A stretch of 64,000 bases of DNA from Timema cristinae (GCA_039000515.1 JBCFYV010000100.1:28376014-28440013), one strand, 5' to 3'; positions 47,872-60,131 are shown, counted from the first letter of the stretch. Program-made: numbers and translations. Notes: generated by a model from the letters alone, not told the origin.

Positions 47872-48110
47872 ACTTATTCCTTGCCTTCAGCAGCTAGGGT
47901 GTTATGTTACCATAAAAAGCACTTCAGAACACTTCTAGAGGTGTTTAATATTTATAACTTTTACTTGCCTTCAGCAGTTATGGTATTATGTTGCCATTAA
48001 AGAAATTTCAGAGTGCTTCTAGAACTGTTTACAATTTAGAATATTTTCTAAGTCCTGGCAGTTAGGGAATGCCCCCCCCCCCCTGAAATTATTGTCCGGC
48101 TACGGCCTTG
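47290..48110. mobile_element. hAT-like non-autonomous element with internal tandem units (821 bp)
   Basis: The ends are inverted: CAAGGCCATAGTC on the left and CAAGGCCGTAGCC on the right (reversed), each followed inward by a long poly-C or poly-G tract. An 8-bp duplication with one mismatch flanks it (atcacgac at 47282-47289, ttcacgac at 48111-48118). The 8-bp size suggests hAT or P. The interior is built of 6-7 tandem units (47427-48030). No coding capacity. Confidence 0.75.
47427..48030. repeat. Tandem array: ~80-bp core plus variable (TA)n
   Basis: Each unit contains a cttgccttcagcagctaggg block, then aaaaagcactccatagagca and cttctagaggtgtttaa, then a TA run that is short in some units and over 40 bases in others. 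Units are most diverged at the right end. Confidence 0.93.
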
Positions 48111-48118
48111 TTCACGAC

Positions 48119-49468
48119 AGTGTATTTAAGGGTTTTTGTAAAGACTATAAGTATTATATTATAGTACTGGCATGTATACAATTGGTAAAAAGTGAGAGTG
48201 ATTTGTTTTATGAATATATGAAAGTAGATTAATATATTTTGGAACTGTCGAATAATTATCGTCCTTCCACCACTATAATATGGGTGGCTTTTATTCTTCT
48301 CGAAACTGATGCTATATTGATAAGCGGGGGGAAATAATTATTTAATAATAATAGTTATCAATCCCACAACTATCAGAAATTATTGTATAACGAAAGCTTG
48401 ATATTAAGATAGCATTTATTAAATTTTACTGTTTCTAATTATGTTTATTTCTATACACTAGACTACTGTGTTTGTTAAGTAAAGGACAGCAATACATACG
48501 TTAGAAACTATAATTTTTATAGATTATGTTAAGACTATCAAAGCCATATTTTATAGGTGTAATAAAAGTCTTTAAATTAAATGTGTTTAATTTACACAGT
48601 ACGTCTTCTTAGACAAGCTTTATAAATGCCCACACAACTCTCTTAAAATAAAATACAGTCTTATTTCAACCCAGTCTCAAATTCAAATGTAAATTAAGCA
48701 AGACTACACCCAAATTCAATTCAATTAAGAGTTAGAAGTTTTAGGTATTAAGTACTTCTACACACTGAATTTAATATTCTAGTCACTTCATAATTCATAC
48801 AAAATTGTAGAGCTGTTACCCCTATTCATATACCAATGCCTCACTTTTCAAGGCTTACTATGAACATTTTCTTCTCCCTCCTTTCCTTCCTACTTTCTGC
48901 ATAAACGAATTACGTCTGAAATATAATCTCTCTCGTTCTTACACCTCTCTATAGAACGAAAACGTAGCCATGTTTTGAAGTGAATGGCAACTCTAGCGAA
49001 TATCGCTCTAGCCAAGCTCTTTAGATCTTTAGTTATATACTTCTCAAAAGTAGCTGCCCGCGTTCTAGTCTGAAAGTTTTATGTCCTCTCAGTAGTAAAT
49101 CTACTTCGTCCCCATTCTCCCCCTTCCTACATCCGCATCCTCCCCCCTTCACCCTCTTCGCAAGCAAACGCCATTCATCTTCATATCTAGATCCTAGCTT
49201 GCATGGCCAATAAAATAAAGACCTCATCCAATCTTGAGAAAACAAGCCCTCTCTATAACGTACCTGTATATAAATAGCCAAGTGACGCAGCCTTATTACT
49301 AAATGTTTTAGTTAAAGTCAACGTAAACAACCTTTTATTTACAACAAAATTGGCTATTCCTACGGGAGCAGTACAAAAATGAATGTAAATTATTTATGAA
49401 AAAGTTTTGCAATACTTTTTCATAAAGGAGTAGTATACATAGCAGACATTAAATACATTCAAATATGA
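48119..49468. other. Spacer, no gene seen
   Basis: AT-rich; 48960-49280 is less AT-rich with an 82-codon minus-strand open frame of no recognised family. Confidence 0.45.
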
Positions 49469-49716
49469 TTCAGTGACCGCATGGTCTAAGGCTTCACTCT
49501 CGCAATAAGCTATAGTATAACTGACAGCGATATAGGGGTTCGAATACCAGTCGAGTGTACAGAGGGTGTTTTAGCCAAAATGTCTGTCCACTCTCCCTCT
49601 ACACGAATGCGAGTACATTTAATCCAAATTCAACCTTCTTCAAAATTAGCTCAATAACGTAATTTGCACGGTTGCGTATGACATGAGTATGTAGTAGAAC
49701 CTGATGGTTGGGAAAA
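49469..49716 (+). mobile_element. SINE-C copy, diverged 3' domain
   Basis: Head cagtgaccgcatggtctaag, B box ggggttcgaataccagtcg, body actctccctctacacgaatg. The 3' end is decayed (catgagtatgtagtag). Confidence 0.78.
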
Positions 49717-52136
49717 AAATAAAAATTAATTTTATACGAGGATTTGTTATATTCATTCAGGGACTCCATATGTAGAACTTAAAAATAAATATGTGAAACA
49801 ATGTTTTTCTAATTATTTTTGTGTTTAACACTAGAGTTAATAATATATTTATCTAACGAATAGGTATTGGAGGTGTAATTTAGAAAAACTACAGTGAATA
49901 TAACATAATATGAAACTCACCCCCAGTGTACAAAGAACCGCATCACCGATGATCAAGTGCAATGAGTGTTTGTAACGTTTTAGATAATGAATACTGATAT
50001 TTTTGTTTTGCTTGGTTACTGGTTGGTTATTCTTACTTAAAATTTAGGGTGTGTATAAAAGATTTACACTCTCGTGGATATTATCAAAGGATGATTTTCA
50101 AAAAATGGAAATCATAACTTTTAAAAACACTAAAGCTCTATTTTTTTATTAGATTTCATTTTAACGTAAAATATTTTGTTTATTTTAAATTATTAGATTT
50201 TCAAATATAGATTTCCAATGAAAAAATATATTGGAGCACTATTTTTTCAAAACCTGGAATTATTTAAAAAATATTATATCTATTTGTTTATTATTGGTTA
50301 TTTCGGGGGTGTTTGACATGATAATTATGCCTGTGTATTTGGTTTTGGGTAAAAGTTCGAGAAAGGTTTATTTACTGACGAATGGTTTTGGACAATTTGA
50401 GCTATTTTTAAAATGACTAAAACAATTTTGCTTAAAATGTTTAATGTGACATGAACATGACGAATAAAGCTCTATACTTGTTTTAGGGGAACAATTTGGT
50501 CATGGGTAGTTTACTGATGACTTTAAAAAAAATTAATACTAAAAATAATTTTACATGTAAATAATAAAAACAATTATCTATATAAAATAAATTAATTTAA
50601 GGGTAGTTTACTCACAACAACTTAAGTAAAATTTGAATATTTTGGATATTTACCTTTAAGATTAAATTAAAAATGTGAATATGTGAAATGTTTTTCATGA
50701 TAAAAAAATTGCGTTTTATTTTACTAATGACAAATAAATTTAGAGTAGTTTACAAATAATTATTTCTTGAAAATGATTGAAAAATAAAAATCTTCATTAT
50801 ATAGTAAATATTTAAGAACTTTCCTCACAAAACATTCCCAGTTTAATTTGGGATCCAGAGCTAACTGTAGACACTAACTTTCAACTTTAATATAATTTTA
50901 AAAATATTTACTCTTGTGGTAAAATTCAGAGCTGTAGATTAATGACATCTTTAAAACGACACTAGGACAAAGAAAAAATCTATCAAAATTCAAATTGGGC
51001 TAGCTCACTTTCATTGGGAACCATTCAAAAACTTCCCCTCAAGAGGTTGAAGAGGTGATCTTTTACACAACTTACAAAAATGTTAATTCAAAATAATAAT
51101 ATTATAATGGAGATTTAATAAATAGTAATGTAAAAGCAAAAATAGTCTGAACATGCAATAAGAATCGATGTAAGATAGTAACTTTTCTTTTAAATTGACA
51201 AATCACATAAGTCCAAGCTTGCGGCGTTTAAATGTCAACAAGATTCTCTCTCTCTCTCTCTCTTGTTTGGTATATAATTATCTTCTCTCTCACAGGCTAG
51301 TTATCTTGATCCCTACCAGGGGCGTCAACATGAACACAACAAAGACAATGGCCTCCGTACGTGAAGCACTGTTTGTTAATATTGTCCATCTCGATGAGAA
51401 TGTAAAGGAATAAGCCCACACTGCCAAGTGTCCAATATTTACCTCCCATTGTTTATTTATATATTTCCATGTACTCTTATATTCGTAAAACTTTCAGATG
51501 TAATGTATGATTTTATAAAATAAACGTTTTAGTAACTCATTATTCTTGGCTAACTTTCTTTTATGTGAATAATATTTACATTTAAAAATACTAGAAAGTT
51601 ATTAAACAACCAGGGCTAAGGTCTGTTATGTCAAAATTATAACTCAACATTGAATTTAAAACTAAAACAGAAAAATTAAGTACTGTGCAAATAAAATTAC
51701 CATTTTTAATTGATATATCGAGGAGTTAGAATTGAATATCAACACAATACAACTAATGACTCATTATATAAATATTTGAAGCGAAAAACAACCAGTGACA
51801 TACTATACCTCTATCTCACTTTATAGAGATGAAACAAACCTATAAAAACATACTTTTATTTGACCTGATTTTTTTAAATTAACAACAGAATGTATAATGA
51901 ATTTGACCTTAAGAGATAACTACATATGCTTATCTATATGATCATTGGGGATGTTATATATCTGGTATTGCTAGTGAGCAGTCTAGCCATTGTTTCATAC
52001 CAAAGATTTCCCACGTGTAAATCAGTCGAGTTCTGATCAAGGAAATAATTAATTTAGTCCCAATGTTTCATTCTTTTCCCAATATAGCTTCCCACCTGTG
52101 ACATATTGCTTATGTTTATTTCTTATTGGTCCACGA
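49717..52136. other. AT-rich spacer
   Basis: No gene seen. A (CT)n run lies at about 51245-51263. 50200-50800 has several loose repeats of a ttaagggtagtttactcac-like string. Confidence 0.45.
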
Positions 52137-52520
52137 TTAAGGTGGGAGTCTGGGGAACGCGCTTAAAGTGCATTGTTTTTGCAATTTTTATATTATTTTT
52201 TGTCAAAATAAATAAAATATTGATTTGATAAAAACTTTGAATTTAATTTTCTACATATGGTAATGTCAACAGTTGGTGAATATCAGCTAAGGGTGTCCTG
52301 GAATTTGGTGAAAAAGTTTTCTCCTAATTTAAAAAGTTTATAATCTAATGCCGCTATGCTCATCACAGATATTCAAAAACTGTTGATATCATCACGTGAA
52401 CAAAATTAAATCATATGTTTTTACTAAGGTAATATTTGATTTATTTTGTACAAACAATTTTTTTCCATAAAAACTGCAAGCACACCGACTTAACTCGCGT
52501 TTCCTACATCCCTGCCTTAA
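52137..52520. mobile_element. Foldback element, copy 5
   Basis: Ends TTAAGGTGGGAGTCTGGGGA and the degenerate inverse ending cctgccttaa. The inner arms gtcaacagttggtgaatatc and atattcaaaaactgttgata pair, and the outer arms include AACGCG on both sides. Confidence 0.8.
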
Positions 52521-53498
52521 AACCTCCAACCTATATCTGCTAAGTAGACCTGAGTCTACAGCCGTTAATATTTGACGTGGATTTGTAGACACACGCACTA
52601 AACGTAGGGCTAGTCTAGTCTAATTTGTTGGTGACGGGAAAATCGAAGTTCAAACTCATGTTGTTTTACTAAGAGCTTTTCCGCTTTTCCTACTCGAAAT
52701 TTTCGAGTAAATTTCCACTAAATTATTTGCTACGGATCCCCTACTCAATCAGTCTTGTTAAATAAGGATAGCCTGGCCGGTTAGTAAGAAACAGTGGAAA
52801 ATAATGTTAGTGTTAAACGCCATTTACAATCATTATTAAAATATATATTTGTTTGGTTTCTAAACTGTGTGTTAAGATAGTTTATTTATAATAATAAATA
52901 ATACTTGGATATATAATTGTTAGATTTAATATATATATATATTATTAAATAAGGAATTAATATCTTTAAATAACATTGGATAAATTAGAGAATGTCACAG
53001 TAAATAACATGAAATAATTGCAATAAATACAGTATAAACGTGACATATAAAATTATTGTGTGTTTAGCTAACAACCATAGGATCTTCAAAATAGAGTTAA
53101 TAGCAATATAAATTTAATAAATAATAATAAATATATATATTATATAAATGCCTAGAAATTATATACCTAGAAATATATATATACACCTAGAAATATATAC
53201 AGTAAAATTACAAAAAAAAACCCATCTGAAATGGATAAAGAAACATGTGAAATTTAAAAATTGTGATTATAAATAAATAAGTGAAATACGTGAAAAAATG
53301 AAAATATAATTTGATAGGCTCATGTAGCGAACTAAATAAACCCATAAAATGTGTTAAAATATCAATTAAATGTAATACATTTTAGAAAATTAATGGCAAA
53401 TTCAATTATAACACAAGATAATATGTTAAATAGGAGAATGTTATTGAAAACCTTGAAAATAAAATAAGTAACTAATATTTTGTTTAACCCAGCAGTAG
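52521..53498. other. AT-rich spacer
   Basis: No gene seen. 53090-53210 holds repeated acctagaaatatatat-like strings. Confidence 0.45.
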
Positions 53499-53720
53499 TT
53501 ATAGCCTAAAAATAATTCCTCCATTCCACACAATTTCATCCACATCAGCATTATAATAGTTACTTACCAATTTTTTAAGTTTACTGACCATTTTATGTAA
53601 AAACGACCACAGAAAACTGTTATAATCATCACAGCTTATTTTTTGGCACTGTGTTATTATCGTGTAGATCTCATTGTCGTGATTTAAATCATCTGGATTG
53701 TTATACGTTGGGACAGCCAT
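53499..53720 (-). CDS. Unrecognised ORF, possible first exon
   Basis: 73 codons from an ATG at 53720 (MAVPTYNNPDDLNHDNEIYT), acidic at first, then Lys-rich (MVSKLKKL). At about 53570, after KLKKL, a good splice donor TTG|GTAAGTAA is present, so the real exon might end there and continue toward lower coordinates. I could not identify the next exon or a family. It could be chance. Confidence 0.25.
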   Translation of the reverse strand: MAVPTYNNPDDLNHDNEIYTIITQCQKISCDDYNSFLWSFLHKMVSKLKKLVSNYYNADVDEIVWNGGIIFRL

Positions 53721-53879
53721 AATAAGCCATCGTAAATTCAGAAACAGTTTCTTGATATCATTAATATTAGAGTGGCGTTATACAAACAACTAAAACTGCT
53801 CTACGTTGATACAAATAAGATATATACATCAATGTGTCGTTTAAGAACAATGAAGTACTACACAAACATATTGTGCAAC

Positions 53880-54085
53880 CCGTATTGCTACCCATCCGAG
53901 TTGTCTGTATTTAATTAGGATTATGGTATAGGTAGTAGAAAGATGAAATGTAGAGTTTAGAGGTGATGCATCAGTGTTTGAGGAAAGAAGATACAGAAAC
54001 CATTTAGGAATAAAACACACTCATTACATATTGTTGGAATTCAAAATTAAACTTCCCTGTCATCAACGAACCATACAAAACGAAC
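53880..54085 (-). mobile_element. SINE-C relic
   Basis: cgtattgctacccatccgag (3' domain), agaaaccatttaggaataaa, and cccctgtcatc-like head remains; the head is mostly decayed. Confidence 0.5.
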
Positions 54086-54904
54086 TTTAAAGTTTAATTC
54101 ATGTTTCAACTCTTGCAGGTAAAACATTAAGGTTCTCATTGATTCCATAACTAATACACACATCTATATTGTAATAAATATAATTGTAATTTTCAAAATA
54201 AACTAAATCAACACGAGTAATTATTAAAATTATATTTTTCTTGCTTTATTGTTCGTCAGAGTAAGTTTTATTTGACTTAAAAATCATTTATTTAGTCTGA
54301 TTTTCGCATTCCGACTGTGAGTCTCAACACTTCACACGGTTTGGTTATCAAAGGTTAAGCTGTTAGGCTTACACCATTTCCGGTTCTTATATATAATATA
54401 ATATTCTTCTAGGAAGAATACCAATAAAGTTCTACAGCCCCTTTGATAAAAAGAAACAAGGCCATACGGTGAAAAAAATAAACTTCAGCTACATTGGAGC
54501 TGAAGCCAGAAGTGATGTATATTTTTTTCTTCTCTTTTTCCATGCTTCTTAAAATATCTCTCGTTGTAAATCGAACTTTTCTTTTTGTCTGTACAGAAGT
54601 GAGATTGAGACCACGGTTTGGATGTCCATAGGGAGGAGGGATAAAGGGAACTAGGAAAGTGTCAGAGTGAGAGGTGCATGATTTATTTCAGTGGAGTTTA
54701 AAAACAAAAGAAGAAAGCATGACCTCTGGAAAAACTTAAGAAAATACATGTTTTAGAAATTTGCTTGGGCTTACACGACTTCAAATACAATATTACAATA
54801 CAACTATACGTGTTTTCTTGTTATATATATTTTATTTCCATTGCTGATACAGACCTATATAATACATATTATATATGTTTTATATTTATTAAATATATAT
54901 ATGT
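54086..54904. other. AT-rich spacer
   Basis: No gene seen. A small hairpin (CTTCAGCT, spacer, AGCTGAAG) lies at about 54484-54506. Confidence 0.45.
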
Positions 54905-54906
54905 TA

Positions 54907-55450
54907 TGGGTAATGTGCGAATCTGGATAAGTTTAAGATTAACCGGGAGATGTCAGCATTATCCAAGTGCAATGAATAAAGTCAAAAATAGATAGTAATT
55001 TATCTAATTTATGGTCTTATCCAGATAATCTCGACATTAGCCATCAAAACTGGGAGAACATTGAATACTATTTTTAAAACTAAGTAAGTTTCAATACGGA
55101 TTATATTATGGAATGCTATTTCAATCTGGGACCTGAAATTGGATCGTGGTGATGCATTAACATTCAAAATGCTTTATTTTCCACATACCCAACCTAACAT
55201 GAACTAAACTAACCTAGCCTAAGCTCACCCAACCTAACCTAACCCAACTTAGCCTAATCTAACATAACTAAACTATCCTCAAACCTAGAATTTGACAGTA
55301 TCTAAGTGCTGCTGGATAGTGTCAAGATTATCCGGATGAACTTCAAAATATAATATTCAATCACATCTGATTCAACATTATCCGGGTAATTTGGATAATG
55401 TCAACATAATCCGGATAATGTCGACTTTATCCAATTTCAGACTTTACCCG
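54907..55450. mobile_element. Pogo-like non-autonomous TIR element (544 bp)
   Basis: TA flanks at 54905-54906 and 55451-55452. Degenerate TIRs TGGGTAATGTGCGAATCTGG and CGGGTAAAGTCTGAAATTGG (right, reversed). GGATAATGTC-AcATTATCC boxes recur near both ends (for example ATAATCCGGATAATGTCGAC near 55409). The middle (about 55185-55275) is a degenerate CCTAA-rich tract. Its motif is unrelated to the Pogo-1 and Pogo-2 TIRs. Confidence 0.7.
55185..55275. repeat. Degenerate CCTAA-rich tract
   Basis: Runs such as cccaacctaacctaaccc and cagcctaatctaac-like variants resemble the insect telomere motif (TTAGG) on the complementary strand. Internal to the TIR element. Confidence 0.6.
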
Positions 55451-55499
55451 TAGCATATATAATGTTTTAAATTATTAAGTCTAACACAAAGATTTATTA

Positions 55500-55725
55500 A
55501 TGGCTCCATTTTAAGGAATAGGTATGAAGAGAACATTTTAGAAGAATTGCACCCTCATTAGTGTGAAGGAAGGATGAGGAGGCCACAGCAATAAATCACA
55601 TATCAAGTTCAACGCTCAGTGAGTTAAGCCGAGAAAAGAGCATATCATATTCCCGTTAATGATACGTGATAATCCATTATATTGCGAGACTGACACCTTA
55701 GACCATGGATGTCAAGTTTGTGGCC
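55500..55725 (-). mobile_element. SINE-C relic
   Basis: gcaccctcattagtgtgaag and cttagaccatgg with agactgacac; the middle is disrupted. Confidence 0.45.
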
Positions 55726-56193
55726 CAAACCATAACTATGTGGGTCCACTTTCTTTTTTAAAGAATGTTTGATATTAGCTGCAAAAGTTTCTAGTAAAAA
55801 ATTAAGGGTTATTTCTATAGTTTAATAGTTTTCTTTTATTTTTGTAATAGCTATTCTTTACTTAAAATGTAAAAAATATTGCATTCTCTTAGTACAGCCT
55901 ACTCAGTGTTTCAAATTTTCAATATGGCCCTTAAGGGCAATCGTGCGTTATGTACATTTTTAATTGTACAAATGATTTCCAAATGAGTACATATGATAAA
56001 AAAAATGACTCCCTTCAAGAACTTTTACCTCTAAAACACCTAAATATATCTGCTTAGGTTACAAATTTTTAATTCGAGTTGGAGCCTTCCTTACAGGAAA
56101 GATCTATGTCTTTCCTCACTACAAAAGAGCCGTAGGTTAAGAAATATATACTTGAGCCACTTTTATACAAGATGATCTTGAAAACGTCGTTTG
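55726..56193. other. Spacer, no gene seen
   Basis: Nothing recognisable. Confidence 0.45.
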
Positions 56194-56205
56194 TATTTCT
56201 CATTT

Positions 56206-56396
56206 CCAAACCCTTCCTACACCTCTGACAAGACATCTTGTGAATGTGTGGAATGCCAGGCCGCCACCGTGGTTCGGATTCCACGTTAAACTCTAGGTCC
56301 TTCATTTCATCTCACAATCACCCTACCATTACACATTAGCGTAAGTGCGTATAACCCGAACGGGTAGTAAGACGTGGTGCTAATAAATAATAATAA
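56206..56396 (+). mobile_element. SINE-A1 lacking its tRNA head
   Basis: Begins ccaaacccttcctacacctc, within one base of the start of the headless copy at 30064. A1 linker, 3' domain and a short (AAT)n. An exact 12-bp duplication tatttctcattt (56194-56205 and 56397-56408) fixes the ends. Confidence 0.95.
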
Positions 56397-56529
56397 TATT
56401 TCTCATTTACAGGCGAACAAGGTTTGCAAGCCACAGTTTTAATATTATAGGCCATTCGCAAAACTTGTGAGATTATTTAACCTGAAACTGTGAACATAAA
56501 CCGATTGGGAGGATTTTTGTTTACTAATT

Positions 56530-56790
56530 ATTATTATTTTATTATTATTTAGCACCGCGTCTTACTACCCGTTCGGGTTATACGCTTAAGTACTAACTAC
56601 ACTAATGGATTGGGAATTGGGAGGGTTGAATTAAAGGAAGTCAACCCACATTTGCGTGGAGGGAGAGTGGAAAACCATTTAGGTAAAACCACCCCAGCTC
56701 ACCCGACTGAGATTCGAACCTCAATCTCCCCGTCTTCAGCAGTAGGGCTCATCACAACAAGCGCGTTAGCCAACTACGTCACAGAGCGGG
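56530..56790 (-). mobile_element. SINE-B, full length with target duplication
   Basis: (ATT)n, 3' domain gcgtcttactacccgttcgg, gattcgaacctcaatctccc, gttagccaactacgtcacag. An exact 13-bp duplication ttgtttactaatt (56517-56529 and 56791-56803). Confidence 0.95.
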
Positions 56791-56803
56791 TTGTTTACTA
56801 ATT

Positions 56804-59140
56804 GTTTTGAAAGCTAATAACAGATATATTCTTTATTCCAGCGACCAAATGGATTCATAAATTAAAATATAATAAGTTTATTTCTTAAGTTAATATATTA
56901 TGGGTTTAACTGTGGTACGGGTAGATATTTCCAATACGATCACCTGAATATTTTTAGACAATTAAATATCTAATATTACACATAAAATTATATTTTTAAA
57001 TAGTAGTTTGCTATTTATTTATATGCGTGTTAATATTTTAAATTTATATCTAATTTATATACTTATATATATAAATAAAAAATAAACTACTCAAAAATGT
57101 ATTTTTTATGTGTAACAGTAAATATGCAATAGTCTAAAAAGTATTCAGGCAATCGTATTAAAATATGTACACGTTCATCTATAGAAAGTTAAATCAAATA
57201 TAAAATATTGGGATCACAGCCAATAGATTTTTTTAATGTCTTATTCGATAGTTTAAAACAGCTTTTAAAAGAAAACTAATACATAATATAGAAAAAAACA
57301 TACTTAAAAAAAATACAATTAAAACTATTCATGTTGAGGAAAAAAAAATTGGATTTCCAATAAAAAGTTTCGATGCATCGTCCTTCTAAATGAAGTGAAC
57401 ATAAATTCCACATATAAAAAACTATAGATTAATTACATGAGAACAATTATATATTTTCCTGTGATCCACATCTTACGACTCGTTCGTAAAGTTTATCGGA
57501 AAAGTTCACGCATTTGAAAGGAGGGAAATGATTAATAATTTATGGAAAAAAAACATCTTATTATATCCTCCAAGATTAGAGCATCAACCTTCACATCAGA
57601 TGCAAACTACACCAAACCAGAATGACCTCAAATTCCATGTAATTAGTAGTGCAGTAACAGTAGTGTTATTAATCTCTTTAATACTCTGTCAAATTCAACA
57701 CTTTAGGTAAAAAATATTTATTTGTTCTCAACTTTGGGATTATTAAAGGTGAATACAAACAGTACAGGCAATAAAGTTATATCATAGGATGTATATTCAC
57801 ATTAGTTTGAAGAGAATATGAAGAAACAAAATCACAGAAAAAATAGCATGTAGTAAACAACAGTCAATGTTTATTATCTGGGTCCGAAAACAAATTTCCG
57901 GTAAAGAGAAACGTGATTATATATGTATTAAAAGTGATATTATTTAAATATATATATATATATAATATATTGGCCTTATGTCATATAGTTTCAACACTAA
58001 TTATATATTTATAAATTTACATTATATTCCTTATGTTTACTTATTACCGACCATTTTAGATTGAGAACAAGTAAACTTCTAACTTTAAACCAGAATATGA
58101 TATCAAGACGAAGTAGTCCTCTCTAAAAGAATAAATAATAGCTTTGGATTTTGATTCTTAAGCCATACATTTAAATAGATAGATGTTTCTAATCATCTGT
58201 TCAATGATGATTTAACGTTTATTTTAACTAAATTCATAATAATACATAGTATCGATTCAACAAACTATGCATATCAAAATATACTAGTATCTAAGCGTAA
58301 TAACTGCCCCAATAAAACTATTGAAAACTCGGGGTGAATTAAACTTCGGTAGAAGAAACAGATTATATCGATAGAAACATATACATCTTTCTTCCACAAA
58401 CAAACTTTTTATCAAGTTTTATTCTTTCCGCCACCAGTTCAGCTTGGTGGCAGACGTTCAACGTTGTACCTCAGTTTTTTTATATTACTTTTTTTGTTGT
58501 GGTTTTAGGTGTTGAAGAGAGGTAACGCTTCAAAACATGTTGACTGTGGAACTAGAAATTACTGTTCATGCAGTCACAGACACATGCTACAATGTCGACT
58601 CTGGAAACAAAGGAGTAACACATTTAGCTTGAGCGACATTAAAAAAACAATCTTTTATTTACTGTGATACGGTACGCATACAAGGCTAGTGGGTAAGGTA
58701 GAAATAATTCATAATTTCAGCTCGTTCAAGCGCATTAATACACCTGTATGTTCCACACCGTTTAGCAAATATTGCAAGATATTAAATATACTTTAACTGT
58801 TGGTAGGTTAATAATTTTTTTATAAACCTACAATGCATAGTTAATTTGTTAATAAGTCACAACATGACTGGTGATTAATGACAAACTAAAAAATTTAATA
58901 AAATAAATAAGACAAAGGAGAATTTTAAGAAAATACCTAGGGATATAAATAGGAATTAACATGATTTCATTAAAAATGAACCAAAACGCATTCAATATTA
59001 AATAAAATATTAGCCTCTTCAATAAAAGGCAAGAACTAGGCTAGTTCTTTAGGTAAACTTGAAGTTGTAGATCCGCACCTTATATACAAAACAGTATAAC
59101 ATATTTTGTAATCCCATGAGTAGCAGAGTAATGGTTGATT
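56804..59140. other. AT-rich spacer, possible SINE relic
   Basis: No gene seen. 57466-57620 may be a decayed SINE (tccacatcttacgactcgtt, then ttcacgcatttgaaagg). (TA)n at about 57949-57970. Confidence 0.4.
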
Positions 59141-59151
59141 TGCTTAATAAT

Positions 59152-59409
59152 ACCCGCCTCGGTGGCGTAGTTGGCTAACGCGCTTGTCGTGTTGAGCTCG
59201 ACTGCTGAGGATGGGGAGATACAGGTTCGAATCTCGGTCGGGTGAACTGGGGGTGGTTTTTCTAAATGGTTTTCCACTCTCCCTACACGCAAATGCGGGT
59301 TCACTTACTCTAATTCAATCTTCCCAATTCTTAATCCATTAGCGTAATTAGTACTTAAAGCGTATAACCCGAATGGGTAGTAAGACGTGGTGCTAAATAG
59401 TAAATAGTA
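59152..59409 (+). mobile_element. SINE-B, full length with target duplication
   Basis: Reads in the sense direction: head cctcggtggcgtagttggct (A box), caggttcgaatctcggtcgg (B box near 59223), body ttttccactctccctacacg, 3' domain gcgtataacccgaatgggta and a short tail. A 10-bp duplication gcttaataat (59142-59151 and 59410-59419). Confidence 0.95.
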
Positions 59410-59419
59410 GCTTAATAAT

Positions 59420-59885
59420 CGACACCATCGTAACATGCAGAATTAATAATTAACATTTAGTATTGCTAACCATTTGCTGCTCTTAAATTTTACATTTTAT
59501 TTATATATGTATGATCAATAAGTAAATATATAGATAGTTAAATTAATAATTTTAATAATAAATATTTACATAGTTTGTACTTTAAAAACATTACATATTT
59601 TTTATAATAATTTCACACACATATTATGTTTAAATATAAATTATCAACTACTTTCTTACACTTAAAACAACAGAAATCTACTCAACATTTATAAAACAAA
59701 ATGACTTGAATCAATTTAATTCAAAAAAATTTTTGAGCCATCTTAAGGCGGCACCTTGATCGGCAAGAAAGTATAAATTGCTATCAGGTCACACGGATTA
59801 AATTACAATGATCTCTTTTGTTTTCAGGGACTACTTCCCTATTTTATCTGAGATTATACTGCCCTTATCACTTCCCCTACAACTA
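59420..59885. other. AT-rich spacer
   Basis: Nothing recognisable. Confidence 0.5.
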
Positions 59886-60131
59886 CCCACTTAGTTGGCC
59901 TCAATTTCTAAGAAACTACTCTTGCTAAATACTAGACTGCCGATGACGGGGAGATGGTGTTTCGATCCCGGTCAGATGTGCTTAGGGTGTTTTTCCCTAA
60001 ATGGTTGCTCGCTCTCCTCTCCACGCAAATGTGGGTACACTCTCTATAAATTTGACCTTTCTCATCCCGCACAAATTATACTAATTAGAAAATAAGCGTG
60101 TAACCCAAATGGGTAGTAAGGCGTAGATCTA
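59886..60131 (+). mobile_element. SINE-C copy
   Basis: Head cacttagttggcctcaattt, agactgccgatgacggggag, B box gtttcgatcccggtcag, body cctctccacgcaaatgtggg, 3' domain gtgtaacccaaatgggtagt. Confidence 0.85.
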
